From Methanocorpusculum sp. MCE (GTDB taxonomy: Archaea; Halobacteriota; Methanomicrobia; Methanomicrobiales; Methanocorpusculaceae), in NCBI GenBank assembly GCA_003315675.1, contig NIZU01000018.1, forward strand, positions 1 to 6,931: DNA of 6,931 nt, written 5' to 3'. Every line of letters starts with the position of its first letter. Position 1 is the first letter of the stretch. Position numbers and translations under genes: made by a program. Below are positions 1 through 5,883 of this stretch, piece after piece. The notes under the pieces are model-generated. The model did not search any database, had not been told where the DNA came from, and worked only from the letters and a program-made list of their open reading frames with translations.

Positions 1-78
1 TTACGATGATGAAGGGGAAAGAGAGAGGTCACCGATGTTTGTTTTCCAATTTTGATGCGCTGAATACGGCGATACTCG

Positions 79-98
79 GGCTAAAATGCGGGGTGGGG
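79..98 (+). repeat. Copy 1 of a 20-bp intergenic motif that flanks purH
   Basis: The bases GGCTAAAATGCGGGGTGGGG match GGCTAAAACTCAGGGTGGGG at 2054-2073 at 17 of 20 positions, in the same orientation. The similarity continues weakly to the left, with a GATA and a GAAT block in the same order in both copies. The two copies lie on either side of purH in non-coding DNA. This suggests a dispersed intergenic repeat, but the family is not one I can name. Confidence 0.45.
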
Positions 99-229
99 TG
101 AGGCTGGATAGGGGGAGAAGAGGCAACTGTCAAAGTCAGGTTATATTACCGAAACGCCAGTTTCCAATAATATTTCATCCGAAGATATGGGGAATTCATA
201 GTAATATACCCGTTGAATTTGCTCCGATA

Positions 230-267
230 GGAAAACGGTTGCCTTATACGGTCCGTTTTCCGTATAA
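230..267. repeat. Nested inverted repeats with two mutually exclusive stems
   Basis: GGAAAACGG at 230-238 is perfectly complementary to CCGTTTTCC at 253-261, a 9-bp stem with a 14-nt loop. Overlapping it, TTATACGG at 244-251 pairs perfectly with CCGTATAA at 260-267, an 8-bp stem with an 8-nt loop. The two stems share bases 260-261, and the first stem's right arm spans the second stem's loop, so only one can form at a time. There is no adjacent T-run on either strand, so this is not an obvious terminator. Confidence 0.5.
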
Positions 268-273
268 TTCCAG

Positions 274-444
274 ATGAAAACAGCTGATTCGACTGAAGTT
301 TGGGTCGGTTTGATCCCTTTTCCGGCAAGAATCGGATATGCCGATAACTTTGTCAGAATGGGTAATACACGTGAAATTGGAGCATTTCTTCCCCGACCAC
401 GCATGCAGTCTTCGTATCGCACGGAACTATTCGATTCCGGCTGA
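274..444 (+). CDS. Doubtful small ORF, 56 residues, unrecognised
   Basis: An ATG at 274 opens a 56-codon frame that ends in TGA at 442-444. Its product begins MKTADSTEVWVGLIPFPARI and is basic and Arg-rich in its second half. No Shine-Dalgarno sequence precedes it, but a TTATAC sequence at 244-249 lies about 27 nt upstream, which would suit a leaderless archaeal transcript. It is the only frame here pointing toward purH's terminator from the opposite strand. Third-position base use is less GC-biased than in the neighbouring genes, which argues against a real gene. I do not recognise any family, and a chance frame is the most likely explanation. Confidence 0.13.
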   Translation: MKTADSTEVWVGLIPFPARIGYADNFVRMGNTREIGAFLPRPRMQSSYRTELFDSG

Positions 445-454
445 TGCCTCGATC

Positions 455-462
455 AAAAAAAA
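455..462 (-). terminator. Oligo-T terminator of purH
   Basis: On the minus strand a run of eight T lies about 30 nt past the purH stop, preceded by a T5 run at 478-482. No strong stem precedes the T8 run; the GGGATCCC at 470-477 is only a self-complementary octamer. Bare T-runs are sufficient terminators for archaeal RNA polymerase, so this is the likely 3' end of the purH transcript. Confidence 0.65.
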
Positions 463-492
463 GCAGGGAGGGATCCCAAAAAGAATCCGTCT

Positions 493-1986
493 TTAATGTC
501 TGAAGTGCCGGGTTCCGGTGAATACCATCGCGATACCCAGCTCATCGGCCTTTGCGAGCACTTCGTTGTCACGAATCGAGCCGCCAGGCTGGATAAGCGC
601 CGTCGCTCCTGCAGCGGCCGCCACTTCCAGCGTGTCTGAAAACGGCAGGAACGCATCGGACCCGATCACGGTTCCTTCCATCGTTCTGCCAAACTCCGCA
701 GCCTTCTGGATGGCCTGTTTTGCCGAATCGACACGATTCATCTGACCGACGCCGATGCCGACCGTCTCGGTTTTGTTCGCGTAGATGATGGCATTGCTTT
801 TCGCATACTCAACCACCTTCCAGGCGAGTTTGAGTGCCTCGACCTCGTCCGGGGTCGGAGCACGCTTGGAAACGACCTTCCAGTCCTCGGTGTATGCCGG
901 GGTTCTCTGGACGAGGATGCCGCCGTCGATCGTGCGGATCTCATCGGCAGGCTCTGCAGGCGGGAGAATTAAGAGGCGCATGTTCTCCTTCTTCTTCATC
1001 ATCTCGCGTGCCTCGTCGCTGAACGACGGAGCGATCAGGACCTCAACAAAGGTCGAGCAGATCTCCTTCGCGATATCGGTATCGACAGGCGTGCTCATCG
1101 CAACGACCGAACCGTAAGCCGAGACAGGGTCGACATCCCGTGCCTTGATATACGATTCAAGCTGGTTTTTCCCAAGAGCAACACCGCACGGATTATTGTG
1201 CTTTACGATCACCGTCGCAAATCCGGGAAGTTCTCTGCAGAGACTGACCGCTGCGTGGACATCGAGATAGTTGTTGTAGGACATCTCTTTGCCCTGCAGA
1301 GCGACCTGACCGGCGATGCCGGAGGTACCGTAGACGGCGGCCTTCTGATGCGGGTTTTCTCCGTATCTGAGTTTTCTGCCGTTGCCAAACTGCATGGTAT
1401 AGACATCGGGGAACTCCTTGTCGATCCCGTTGAGATAATTGGAGATCGCAGCGTCGTAAGCAGCCGTTCGGGTGAACGCTTTGGTCGCAAGACGAAGTTT
1501 CTGCTCTGAAGTGAAGCCGCCGGTTTTGATCGCTTCGATCACCATAGGGTAATCGGACGGATCGGTCAAAACGGCAACATCCTTGTAGTTCTTAGATGCT
1601 GCACGGATCATTGCAGGGCCGCCGATATCAACGAACTCGATGAGCTCTTCGAGCGGGAGATTCTTTTTCGACATCTCCTCGAACGGATACAGATTGACAC
1701 AGAGGATGTCGATTCGTACGATGCCATGGTGTGCCATGATCCCGTCATCGATGCCTCTGCGGCCAAGGAGACCGCCGTGAACCTTCGGGTGGAGGGTCTT
1801 TACACGCCCGTCCATCATCTCGGGAAAACAGGTGTAGTCTGACACGTCTTTTGCAGGAATGCCCGCCTCACGCAGCGTCTTCGCCGTTCCGCCGGAACTT
1901 AGGATTCCAATGTTTTTTGCAACCAGGGCACGGGCGAGATCAAGGATCCCGGTCTTGTCCCAGACTGACAGAAGTGCAAGAGTCAT
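493..1986 (-). CDS. purH: Bifunctional AICAR formyltransferase / IMP cyclohydrolase
   Basis: PurH performs the last two steps of de novo purine synthesis in the cytoplasm: 10-formyl-THF-dependent formylation of AICAR to FAICAR, then ring closure to IMP. The N-terminal cyclohydrolase (MGS-like) domain shows SSGGT at 30-34 and MMDGRVKTLHPKVHGG at 57-72. The formyltransferase part has LRYGENPHQ at 206-214, the catalytic Lys-His pair K262-H263 in KHNNPCG, KSNAI, GVGQMNRVDSAK, SDAFLPF, IQPGGSIRD and a C-terminal RHFRH, all as in bacterial PurH. The 497 residues are a little shorter than the E. coli enzyme (about 530), with both domains complete. The start is certain: in-frame TAG, TAA and TAG codons lie at 1990-1998, one codon upstream of the ATG. 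There is no Shine-Dalgarno sequence, so translation may be leaderless. Many archaea use PurP and PurO instead, so a fused bacterial-type PurH suggests ancient transfer. Confidence 0.97.
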   Translation of the reverse strand: MTLALLSVWDKTGILDLARALVAKNIGILSSGGTAKTLREAGIPAKDVSDYTCFPEMMDGRVKTLHPKVHGGLLGRRGIDDGIMAHHGIVRIDILCVNLYPFEEMSKKNLPLEELIEFVDIGGPAMIRAASKNYKDVAVLTDPSDYPMVIEAIKTGGFTSEQKLRLATKAFTRTAAYDAAISNYLNGIDKEFPDVYTMQFGNGRKLRYGENPHQKAAVYGTSGIAGQVALQGKEMSYNNYLDVHAAVSLCRELPGFATVIVKHNNPCGVALGKNQLESYIKARDVDPVSAYGSVVAMSTPVDTDIAKEICSTFVEVLIAPSFSDEAREMMKKKENMRLLILPPAEPADEIRTIDGGILVQRTPAYTEDWKVVSKRAPTPDEVEALKLAWKVVEYAKSNAIIYANKTETVGIGVGQMNRVDSAKQAIQKAAEFGRTMEGTVIGSDAFLPFSDTLEVAAAAGATALIQPGGSIRDNEVLAKADELGIAMVFTGTRHFRH

Positions 1987-2008
1987 TATCTATTACTATG
2001 GACGCGAG

Positions 2009-2019
2009 GGTTATTAAGG
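2009..2019 (-). promoter_or_regulatory. Candidate TATA box of a leaderless purH transcript
   Basis: On the minus strand this reads CCTTAATAACC, an AT-rich box inside GC-rich flanks. Its centre is about 28 nt before the purH ATG. Archaeal transcription usually starts about 25 nt after the TATA centre, which would place the 5' end at or within a few bases of the start codon. This fits the absence of a Shine-Dalgarno sequence. The match to a TATA consensus is only moderate. Confidence 0.4.
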
Positions 2020-2053
2020 GTAGCACTTCCCCCCAAGAATGTGTGATAAACCC

Positions 2054-2073
2054 GGCTAAAACTCAGGGTGGGG
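2054..2073 (+). repeat. Copy 2 of the 20-bp intergenic motif that flanks purH
   Basis: GGCTAAAACTCAGGGTGGGG matches the motif at 79-98 in 17 of 20 positions, in the same orientation. It sits 67 bp upstream of the purH start, between two candidate purH TATA boxes. See the first copy for extent. Confidence 0.45.
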
Positions 2074-2131
2074 ACCGGGGTTGATCCGGAGTATTCGGCC
2101 CTTGCGAAGAGTCCCGATCCGGGGGTGTTTG

Positions 2132-2141
2132 TGAATATATT
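2132..2141. promoter_or_regulatory. Near-symmetrical TATA-like box in the dnaJ-purH spacer
   Basis: GAATATATTG is the most TATA-like sequence in the spacer. Read on minus (CAATATATTC) it could start a purH transcript with a leader of about 120 nt. Read on plus it could start an RNA near 2162 that would pass through the hairpins and run antisense to the end of dnaJ. Its near symmetry does not allow a choice of direction. Confidence 0.3.
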
Positions 2142-2188
2142 GTGTGAGGGGTTGACCTTCACGCGGGGCTGCGTGAAGGAAAACACTC

Positions 2189-2205
2189 GCTTCGGGTGGA
2201 GTGAG
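2189..2205 (+). repeat. Direct repeat, copy 1 (17 bp)
   Basis: GCTTCGGGTGGAGTGAG matches GCTTGGGGTGGAGTGAG at 2247-2263 in 16 of 17 positions, with a 58-bp period. In both copies the right-hand AGTGA part forms the left arm of a hairpin whose right arm contains TCACT, while the loops differ. A hairpin unit therefore appears to have been duplicated, with the stem kept and the loop changed. Confidence 0.55.
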
Positions 2206-2246
2206 AATAAATCCTCACTTGGTCGCAAATCAAAGATTTGCTCCCC

Positions 2247-2263
2247 GCTTGGGGTGGAGTGAG
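2247..2263 (+). repeat. Direct repeat, copy 2 (17 bp)
   Basis: Second copy of the 17-bp motif at 2189-2205, with one mismatch (G for C at the fifth base). It overlaps the left arm of the strong hairpin just after the dnaJ stop codon. Confidence 0.55.
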
Positions 2264-2286
2264 GGTTCCCTTCACTCCATCCTCGC

Positions 2287-3417
2287 TTACTTAAAGATCC
2301 CGCGTTTTTTCCGGCCTTCCTTCTCATCATCCTTGGACGATTGAGAAGAACCGGCATTTCCTTCGGACTTGAGCAGCATTTCATACAGCTCTCTTTCAGC
2401 CGCAGATATCTTCTTTGGCGTGGCGATCACGATTCGAACCAGCAGATTTCCGTAGTTGCCGCGTCTTCGAACACCTTCGCCGGCAATTCTGAGACGGGTC
2501 CCGTAGGCGATTCCTGCCGGGATTTTGAGCATGACCTTCTGTCTGTCGATCGTCTCGATCTCCACCTCGCAGCCGAGAGCCGCCTGTGCCGGCGAGATCT
2601 CGTACTGCGTGATCAGATTGTCATCCTCGCGGTCGAACTTCGGATTTGCCACGACATAGACTTCGATGTACAGATCGCCGTTTCTCGCTCCGTAATCTCC
2701 CGCCTCGCCGTATCCTTCCATGCGCAGACGCATGCCGCTGTCGATTCCTGCCGGAACATTCACCGTCACCTGACGGCGGATCTTGGTTCGGCCCGTTCCG
2801 TTGCATTTCTTACACGGCGTCTCGGGAATCTTTCCCCGGCCGCCGCAGTATGGACAGGTTGACTGGGTGACCATCTGGCCGAAGATGGAATTTTTCACCT
2901 GCTTGATCTGACCAGTGCCGCCGCATCTGCTGCATGTGGTGGTCTTCTTCGTTGCACTGCCCGTTCCATCGCATTCCGGACAGCTCTCCGTATGCATGAC
3001 CTCGATCTCTTTCTGCGTCCCGAACACTGCCTCTTCGAGCGTGATCTGGATACGCATCAACAGATCGTCGCCTTCACGCGGTCCGCTCTGTCTGCGTCCT
3101 CCTCCGCCGAAGAAATCGAAGATATCTCCGAATCCTGAGAAGTCCGCATTGAATCCTGCACCTCCTGCACCGGAATAATTACCTTTCGATGCATTCGTGA
3201 AATTATCATGTCCGAGCTGATCATACTGCCGGCGTTTCGTCTCGTCAGAAAGAACGTCATACGCCTCGTTGATCGACTTGAACTTCTCCTCAGCCCCGGG
3301 ATCCTTGCAGACATCCGGGTGATACTTCTTGGCGAGGTTTCGGTAAGCTTTTTTAATGTCTGTCTCCGTAGCATTACGGGGCAAACCTAAGACATCATAG
3401 TACGATTCCGAACCCAT
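2287..3417 (-). CDS. dnaJ: Chaperone protein DnaJ (type I Hsp40)
   Basis: DnaJ delivers unfolded substrates to DnaK in the cytoplasm and stimulates its ATPase. The 376-residue protein has the full type I architecture. The J-domain is at about 5-70 with the essential HPD at 33-35, followed by a Gly/Phe-rich segment at about 79-107 with the DIF-type GDIFDFF at 97-103. The zinc domain at 146-209 has four CxxCxGxG repeats: CPECDGTG, CSRCGGTG, CPYCGGRG and CKKCNGTG. The two substrate-binding C-terminal barrels follow and the tail is rich in Ser, Lys and Glu. Length is normal for the family. The ATG is 26 nt after the dnaK stop; the ribosome site is weak (GGGA about 9 nt upstream), and an upstream ATG is closed at once by TAG. 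It is the third gene of the operon, and an oligo-T run in front of it may lower its expression relative to dnaK. Confidence 0.98.
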   Translation of the reverse strand: MGSESYYDVLGLPRNATETDIKKAYRNLAKKYHPDVCKDPGAEEKFKSINEAYDVLSDETKRRQYDQLGHDNFTNASKGNYSGAGGAGFNADFSGFGDIFDFFGGGGRRQSGPREGDDLLMRIQITLEEAVFGTQKEIEVMHTESCPECDGTGSATKKTTTCSRCGGTGQIKQVKNSIFGQMVTQSTCPYCGGRGKIPETPCKKCNGTGRTKIRRQVTVNVPAGIDSGMRLRMEGYGEAGDYGARNGDLYIEVYVVANPKFDREDDNLITQYEISPAQAALGCEVEIETIDRQKVMLKIPAGIAYGTRLRIAGEGVRRRGNYGNLLVRIVIATPKKISAAERELYEMLLKSEGNAGSSQSSKDDEKEGRKKRGIFK

Positions 3418-3430
3418 TTTCTACATTCCC

Positions 3431-3437
3431 AAAAAAA
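3431..3437 (-). terminator. Oligo-T run between dnaK and dnaJ, possible partial terminator
   Basis: Seven consecutive T on the minus strand lie 6 nt past the dnaK stop and 13 nt before the dnaJ start. Archaeal RNA polymerase pauses and releases at such runs without a hairpin, so a share of transcripts may end here. The close spacing of the genes still argues for readthrough into dnaJ. The effect is inferred, not shown. Confidence 0.4.
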
Positions 3438-3443
3438 GGAGGT

Positions 3444-5309
3444 TTAGTCCTTTTTGACTTCGTAGTCTGCATCTACGACATTGTCGTCGGTTTTGCAGGA
3501 GTCACAGTTGCCTTCGCATCCGGAGCCGGCCGCATTGCCTGCTGCCTCCTTCTCTTCCTGGATCTTCTGGTACATCTTGGAGGTCGCGGCAAAGACGACT
3601 TCCTGAAGGGCGTCCATCTTCTCCTTGATCTGTTCAGAGGTAGCATCCTCTTTTGCAAGGACTTCTTTGAGAGCAGCTGCGCCGGACGAGATCTTTTCCT
3701 TGTCTTCGGCGTCGATCTTGCCTGTGGTCTCTTTGTCGTTCACGAGTTTTTCCGCAGCATAGACGGCGTTGTCGGCGTTGTTGCGGAGTTCGATCTCTTC
3801 GCGGCGCTTCTTGTCCTCTTCTTCGAACTGTTTTGCGTCCTTGACCATCTTTTCGATCTCGTCGTCCTTGAGGTCTTTTCTGCCGGTGATGGTCATCGAC
3901 TGCTCGTGACCGGTGCCGAGATCCTTTGCGGATACATGGACGATACCGTTCGCATCGATATCGAAGGTGACCTCAATCTGCGGCATGCCGCGGGGGGCCG
4001 ACGGGATGCCGGTGAGCTGGAATCTGCCGAGACTGAAATTGTCGCGGGCGAACTGACGTTCTCCCTGCACGACATGAATCTCTACAGAGGTCTGGTTGTC
4101 TGCCGCAGTCGAGAAGATCTGACTCTTTCTGGTCGGGATGGTGGTGTTTCTCTCGATGAGTTTGGTGGCGATACCGCCGAGGGTCTCGATACCAAGCGTC
4201 AGCGGGGTGACATCAAGCAGGACAACGTCCTTTGCTTCGCCGGTGAGAACTGCTCCCTGAACGGCTGCACCGAGTGCGACACACTCGTCCGGGTTAAGGG
4301 TCTTGTCGGGCTCTTTGCCGAGGAGGCTTCTGACGGTCTCGATGACGACCGGTACACGGGTCGATCCGCCGACAAGGAGGACGTGGTTGATGTCGGAGGC
4401 GCTGAGACCTGCATCCTTTAATGCCCGTTTGACGGGCTCGACGGTCTTCTGCACAAGGTCGCTGATGAGCTGCTCGAACTTTGCACGGGTCAGGTCAACG
4501 TCCAGGTGTTTGGGTCCGTCAGCGGTCGCGGTGATGTACGGGAGGTTGATGTTTGCCTTCTGGAGGGAGGAAAGTTCGATCTTTGCCTTCTCTGCGGCAT
4601 CCTTCAGTCTCTGGTGGGCTACCGGGTCCTTTCTCAGGTCGACGCCTTCCTTCATCTTGAACTCGTCGGCAAGGAAGTCAACGACGCGGGCGTCGAAGTC
4701 GTCGCCGCCGAGACGGTTGTTACCTGCGGTCGATTTGACTTCGAAGAGGCCGTCGTCAAGGGTAAGGATGGAGACATCGAATGTTCCTCCGCCGAGATCG
4801 TAGACAAGCACGGTGACCTCGTTTTCTTTGTCGAGTCCGTATGCAAGGGCAGAGGCCGTCGGCTCGTTGATGATACGAAGGACCTCAAGTCCGGCGATCT
4901 TGCCTGCATCCTTGGTTGCCTGACGCTGGGCGTCGTTGAAGTAGGCAGGGACCGTGATGACGGCTTTGTCGACTTTTTCTCCAAGGTATGCCTCTGCATC
5001 CATCTTGAGTTTCTGCAGGATCATTGCAGAGATCTCCTGAGGAGAGTATTTCTTACCGTCGATCTCGATCGGGTGGTCGGTACCCATGTACCGTTTGATC
5101 GAGCTTACAGTTCTCGTGGGGTTGATGATCGCCTGACGTTTTGCAACGTTTCCAACAAGTCTTTCGCCTTCTTTGGAAAATCCTACGACGGACGGGGTTG
5201 TCCTGAATCCTTCTGCGTTTGCGATAACAATCGGACTGCCGCCTTCCATAATAGCAAGGCAGGAGTTGGTAGTTCCAAGATCAATTCCAATTACTTTGTT
5301 TGATGCCAT
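3444..5309 (-). CDS. dnaK: Molecular chaperone DnaK (Hsp70)
   Basis: DnaK is the ATP-driven Hsp70 that binds exposed hydrophobic segments of client proteins in the cytoplasm, cycled by DnaJ and GrpE. The nucleotide-binding domain (about 1-360) shows GIDLGTTNS at 8-16, DLGGGTFD at 171-178 and LLVGGSTRVP at 311-320. The interdomain linker DVVLLDVTPL is at 361-370, followed by the substrate-binding barrel, a charged helical lid and the conserved tail DDNVVDADYE. At about 70-90 it lacks the roughly 23-residue insertion of proteobacterial DnaK, as in Gram-positive and archaeal homologues. The 621 residues are within the usual range. Unusually, the variable tail holds C598, C602 and C605 in a CX3CX2C pattern; the only other cysteines are C17 and C343. 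AGGT 7 nt before the ATG is a good ribosome site. grpE ends 14 nt upstream. Confidence 0.99.
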   Translation of the reverse strand: MASNKVIGIDLGTTNSCLAIMEGGSPIVIANAEGFRTTPSVVGFSKEGERLVGNVAKRQAIINPTRTVSSIKRYMGTDHPIEIDGKKYSPQEISAMILQKLKMDAEAYLGEKVDKAVITVPAYFNDAQRQATKDAGKIAGLEVLRIINEPTASALAYGLDKENEVTVLVYDLGGGTFDVSILTLDDGLFEVKSTAGNNRLGGDDFDARVVDFLADEFKMKEGVDLRKDPVAHQRLKDAAEKAKIELSSLQKANINLPYITATADGPKHLDVDLTRAKFEQLISDLVQKTVEPVKRALKDAGLSASDINHVLLVGGSTRVPVVIETVRSLLGKEPDKTLNPDECVALGAAVQGAVLTGEAKDVVLLDVTPLTLGIETLGGIATKLIERNTTIPTRKSQIFSTAADNQTSVEIHVVQGERQFARDNFSLGRFQLTGIPSAPRGMPQIEVTFDIDANGIVHVSAKDLGTGHEQSMTITGRKDLKDDEIEKMVKDAKQFEEEDKKRREEIELRNNADNAVYAAEKLVNDKETTGKIDAEDKEKISSGAAALKEVLAKEDATSEQIKEKMDALQEVVFAATSKMYQKIQEEKEAAGNAAGSGCEGNCDSCKTDDNVVDADYEVKKD

Positions 5310-5316
5310 TTTTAGT

Positions 5317-5320
5317 ACCT
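5317..5320 (-). promoter_or_regulatory. Ribosome binding site of dnaK
   Basis: AGGT on the minus strand, 7 nt before the dnaK ATG, lies in the short gap after grpE. It is complementary to the anti-Shine-Dalgarno end of 16S rRNA and supports the chosen start. Confidence 0.5.
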
Positions 5321-5323
5321 GTA

Positions 5324-5857
5324 TTATTCTTCTTTTTTCTTTGCTACGGCCACTTTTGCGTGACGAAGTACTTTGTCGCGGATCGTGTAACCGGGAACGG
5401 CGATGTCGAGGATCGCACCCTCTGGAGCGTCTGCGGGGATGCAGGCTACGGCTTCATGGAGGGCGGGGTCGAATGCGGCTCCCGTGATGTTCATTGGTTC
5501 AATACCGTTTCTCGAGAGAATGGAGAGATACAGTTTGTGGATCTGCTCTAGCCCGTCACGAAGATTTTCGTCGTCGCTTTTGAGAGCACGTTCGAAGTTG
5601 TCGAGGATGTCGATGATGTCAAGCGCAAACTTTTCGTTTGCATACCTGACGGCACTTTCCTGATCGCGTTTGGCACGCTTTTTGTAGTTTTCGAATTCGG
5701 CTGCGAGACGAAGATGTTTGTCATTGAGGTCATCGTATTTTTTTGTGAGTTCATCAACAACAGTGGTTTCAGGAACGGGATTTTCATCCGGGTTAGTGGT
5801 TTCTGCCTTTGAGGGATCAGTGTTTTTGACCACCGCAGGCTCGGTGTGTTTGTCCAT
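5324..5857 (-). CDS. grpE: Nucleotide exchange factor GrpE
   Basis: GrpE acts as a dimer that opens the DnaK nucleotide cleft and releases ADP, completing the chaperone cycle. The first 30 or so residues are a polar, Pro/Thr/Glu-rich disordered tail. A long helix follows from about 34, with the family motifs FENYKKR at 55-61 and LDNFERAL at 85-92. The C-terminal beta domain that touches DnaK has the signature FDPALHEAV at 129-137 and IRDKVLRHAKVAVA near the end. The 177 residues are typical. It is the first gene of the operon and has its own TATA box about 50 nt upstream. AGGA 6 nt before the ATG is a fair ribosome site. An open frame in another reading frame (5548-6042) overlaps it, but is a shadow without family resemblance. 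Confidence 0.96.
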   Translation of the reverse strand: MDKHTEPAVVKNTDPSKAETTNPDENPVPETTVVDELTKKYDDLNDKHLRLAAEFENYKKRAKRDQESAVRYANEKFALDIIDILDNFERALKSDDENLRDGLEQIHKLYLSILSRNGIEPMNITGAAFDPALHEAVACIPADAPEGAILDIAVPGYTIRDKVLRHAKVAVAKKKEE

Positions 5858-5863
5858 GGCTTT

Positions 5864-5867
5864 TCCT
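5864..5867 (-). promoter_or_regulatory. Ribosome binding site of grpE
   Basis: AGGA on the minus strand, 6 nt before the grpE ATG. The match is short, but spacing is good and it supports this ATG as the start. Confidence 0.4.
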
Positions 5868-5883
5868 GTTTCGCTTGTTGCAC

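Larger units (their letters stand above)
1..492. other. Intergenic region downstream of purH with no convincing gene
   Basis: This stretch lies beyond the 3' end of purH and holds no gene I recognise. The longest open frames (86-277 on plus, 141-422 on minus with a GTG start) lack a Shine-Dalgarno sequence, resemble no family known to me and overlap one another, so I treat them as chance. The left part (about 78-115) is G-rich on the plus strand. The middle (about 133-270) is AT-rich and carries inverted repeats. The right end holds the purH terminator. The region may be decayed sequence or an intergenic repeat; no neighbouring gene is visible at the left edge. Confidence 0.6.
2156..2279 (-). 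repeat. Hairpin cluster in the 3' region of dnaJ
   Basis: Within 124 bp there are at least four non-overlapping perfect stems. They are TGGAGTGA/TCACTCCA (2255-2262 with 2272-2279, extended inside by GGG/CCC with one bulged base), GCAAATC/GATTTGC (2225-2231 with 2235-2241, 3-nt loop), AGTGAG/CTCACT (2200-2205 with 2214-2219) and CCTTCACGC/GCGTGAAGG (2156-2164 with 2171-2179, 6-nt loop). A short CCCC/GGGG stem fits at 2243-2254. The first begins only 7 nt past the dnaJ stop. No run of five or more T follows on the minus strand, so this is not a plain oligo-T terminator. It could be a stabilising 3' UTR, a small RNA or a dispersed palindromic repeat. Confidence 0.65.

Noticed and set aside
141..422. 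93-codon minus-strand frame downstream of purH
   Set aside because: GTG start, no ribosome site, placed after the purH terminator and crossing the inverted repeats; no family recognised.
2184..2203. CACTC-N10-GAGTG, similar to the core of the bacterial CIRCE heat-shock operator
   Set aside because: The outer bases and the 10-nt spacing do not match CIRCE (GCACTC-N9-GAGTGC), and it lies after dnaJ and not before grpE. It is part of the local hairpin repeats.
2068..2262. 64-codon plus-strand frame in the dnaJ-purH spacer
   Set aside because: It starts at GTG without a ribosome site and reads straight through the hairpins and direct repeats, so its sequence reflects the repeats and not a protein.
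1986..2384. 132-codon minus-strand frame from inside dnaJ to the purH start
   Set aside because: It begins within dnaJ in another frame and is made mostly of the repeat-bearing spacer; no family resemblance.
2341..2862. 173-codon open frame antisense to dnaJ
   Set aside because: Shadow of dnaJ, with no ribosome site and no recognisable domain.
3906..4421. 171-codon open frame antisense to dnaK
   Set aside because: Shadow of the dnaK reading frame; low-complexity, charged product with no domain.
4506..5303. 265-codon open frame on the plus strand, antisense to dnaK
   Set aside because: Long antisense frames are a known by-product of codon bias in Hsp70 genes. The product resembles no family, and the sense frame is unmistakable DnaK.
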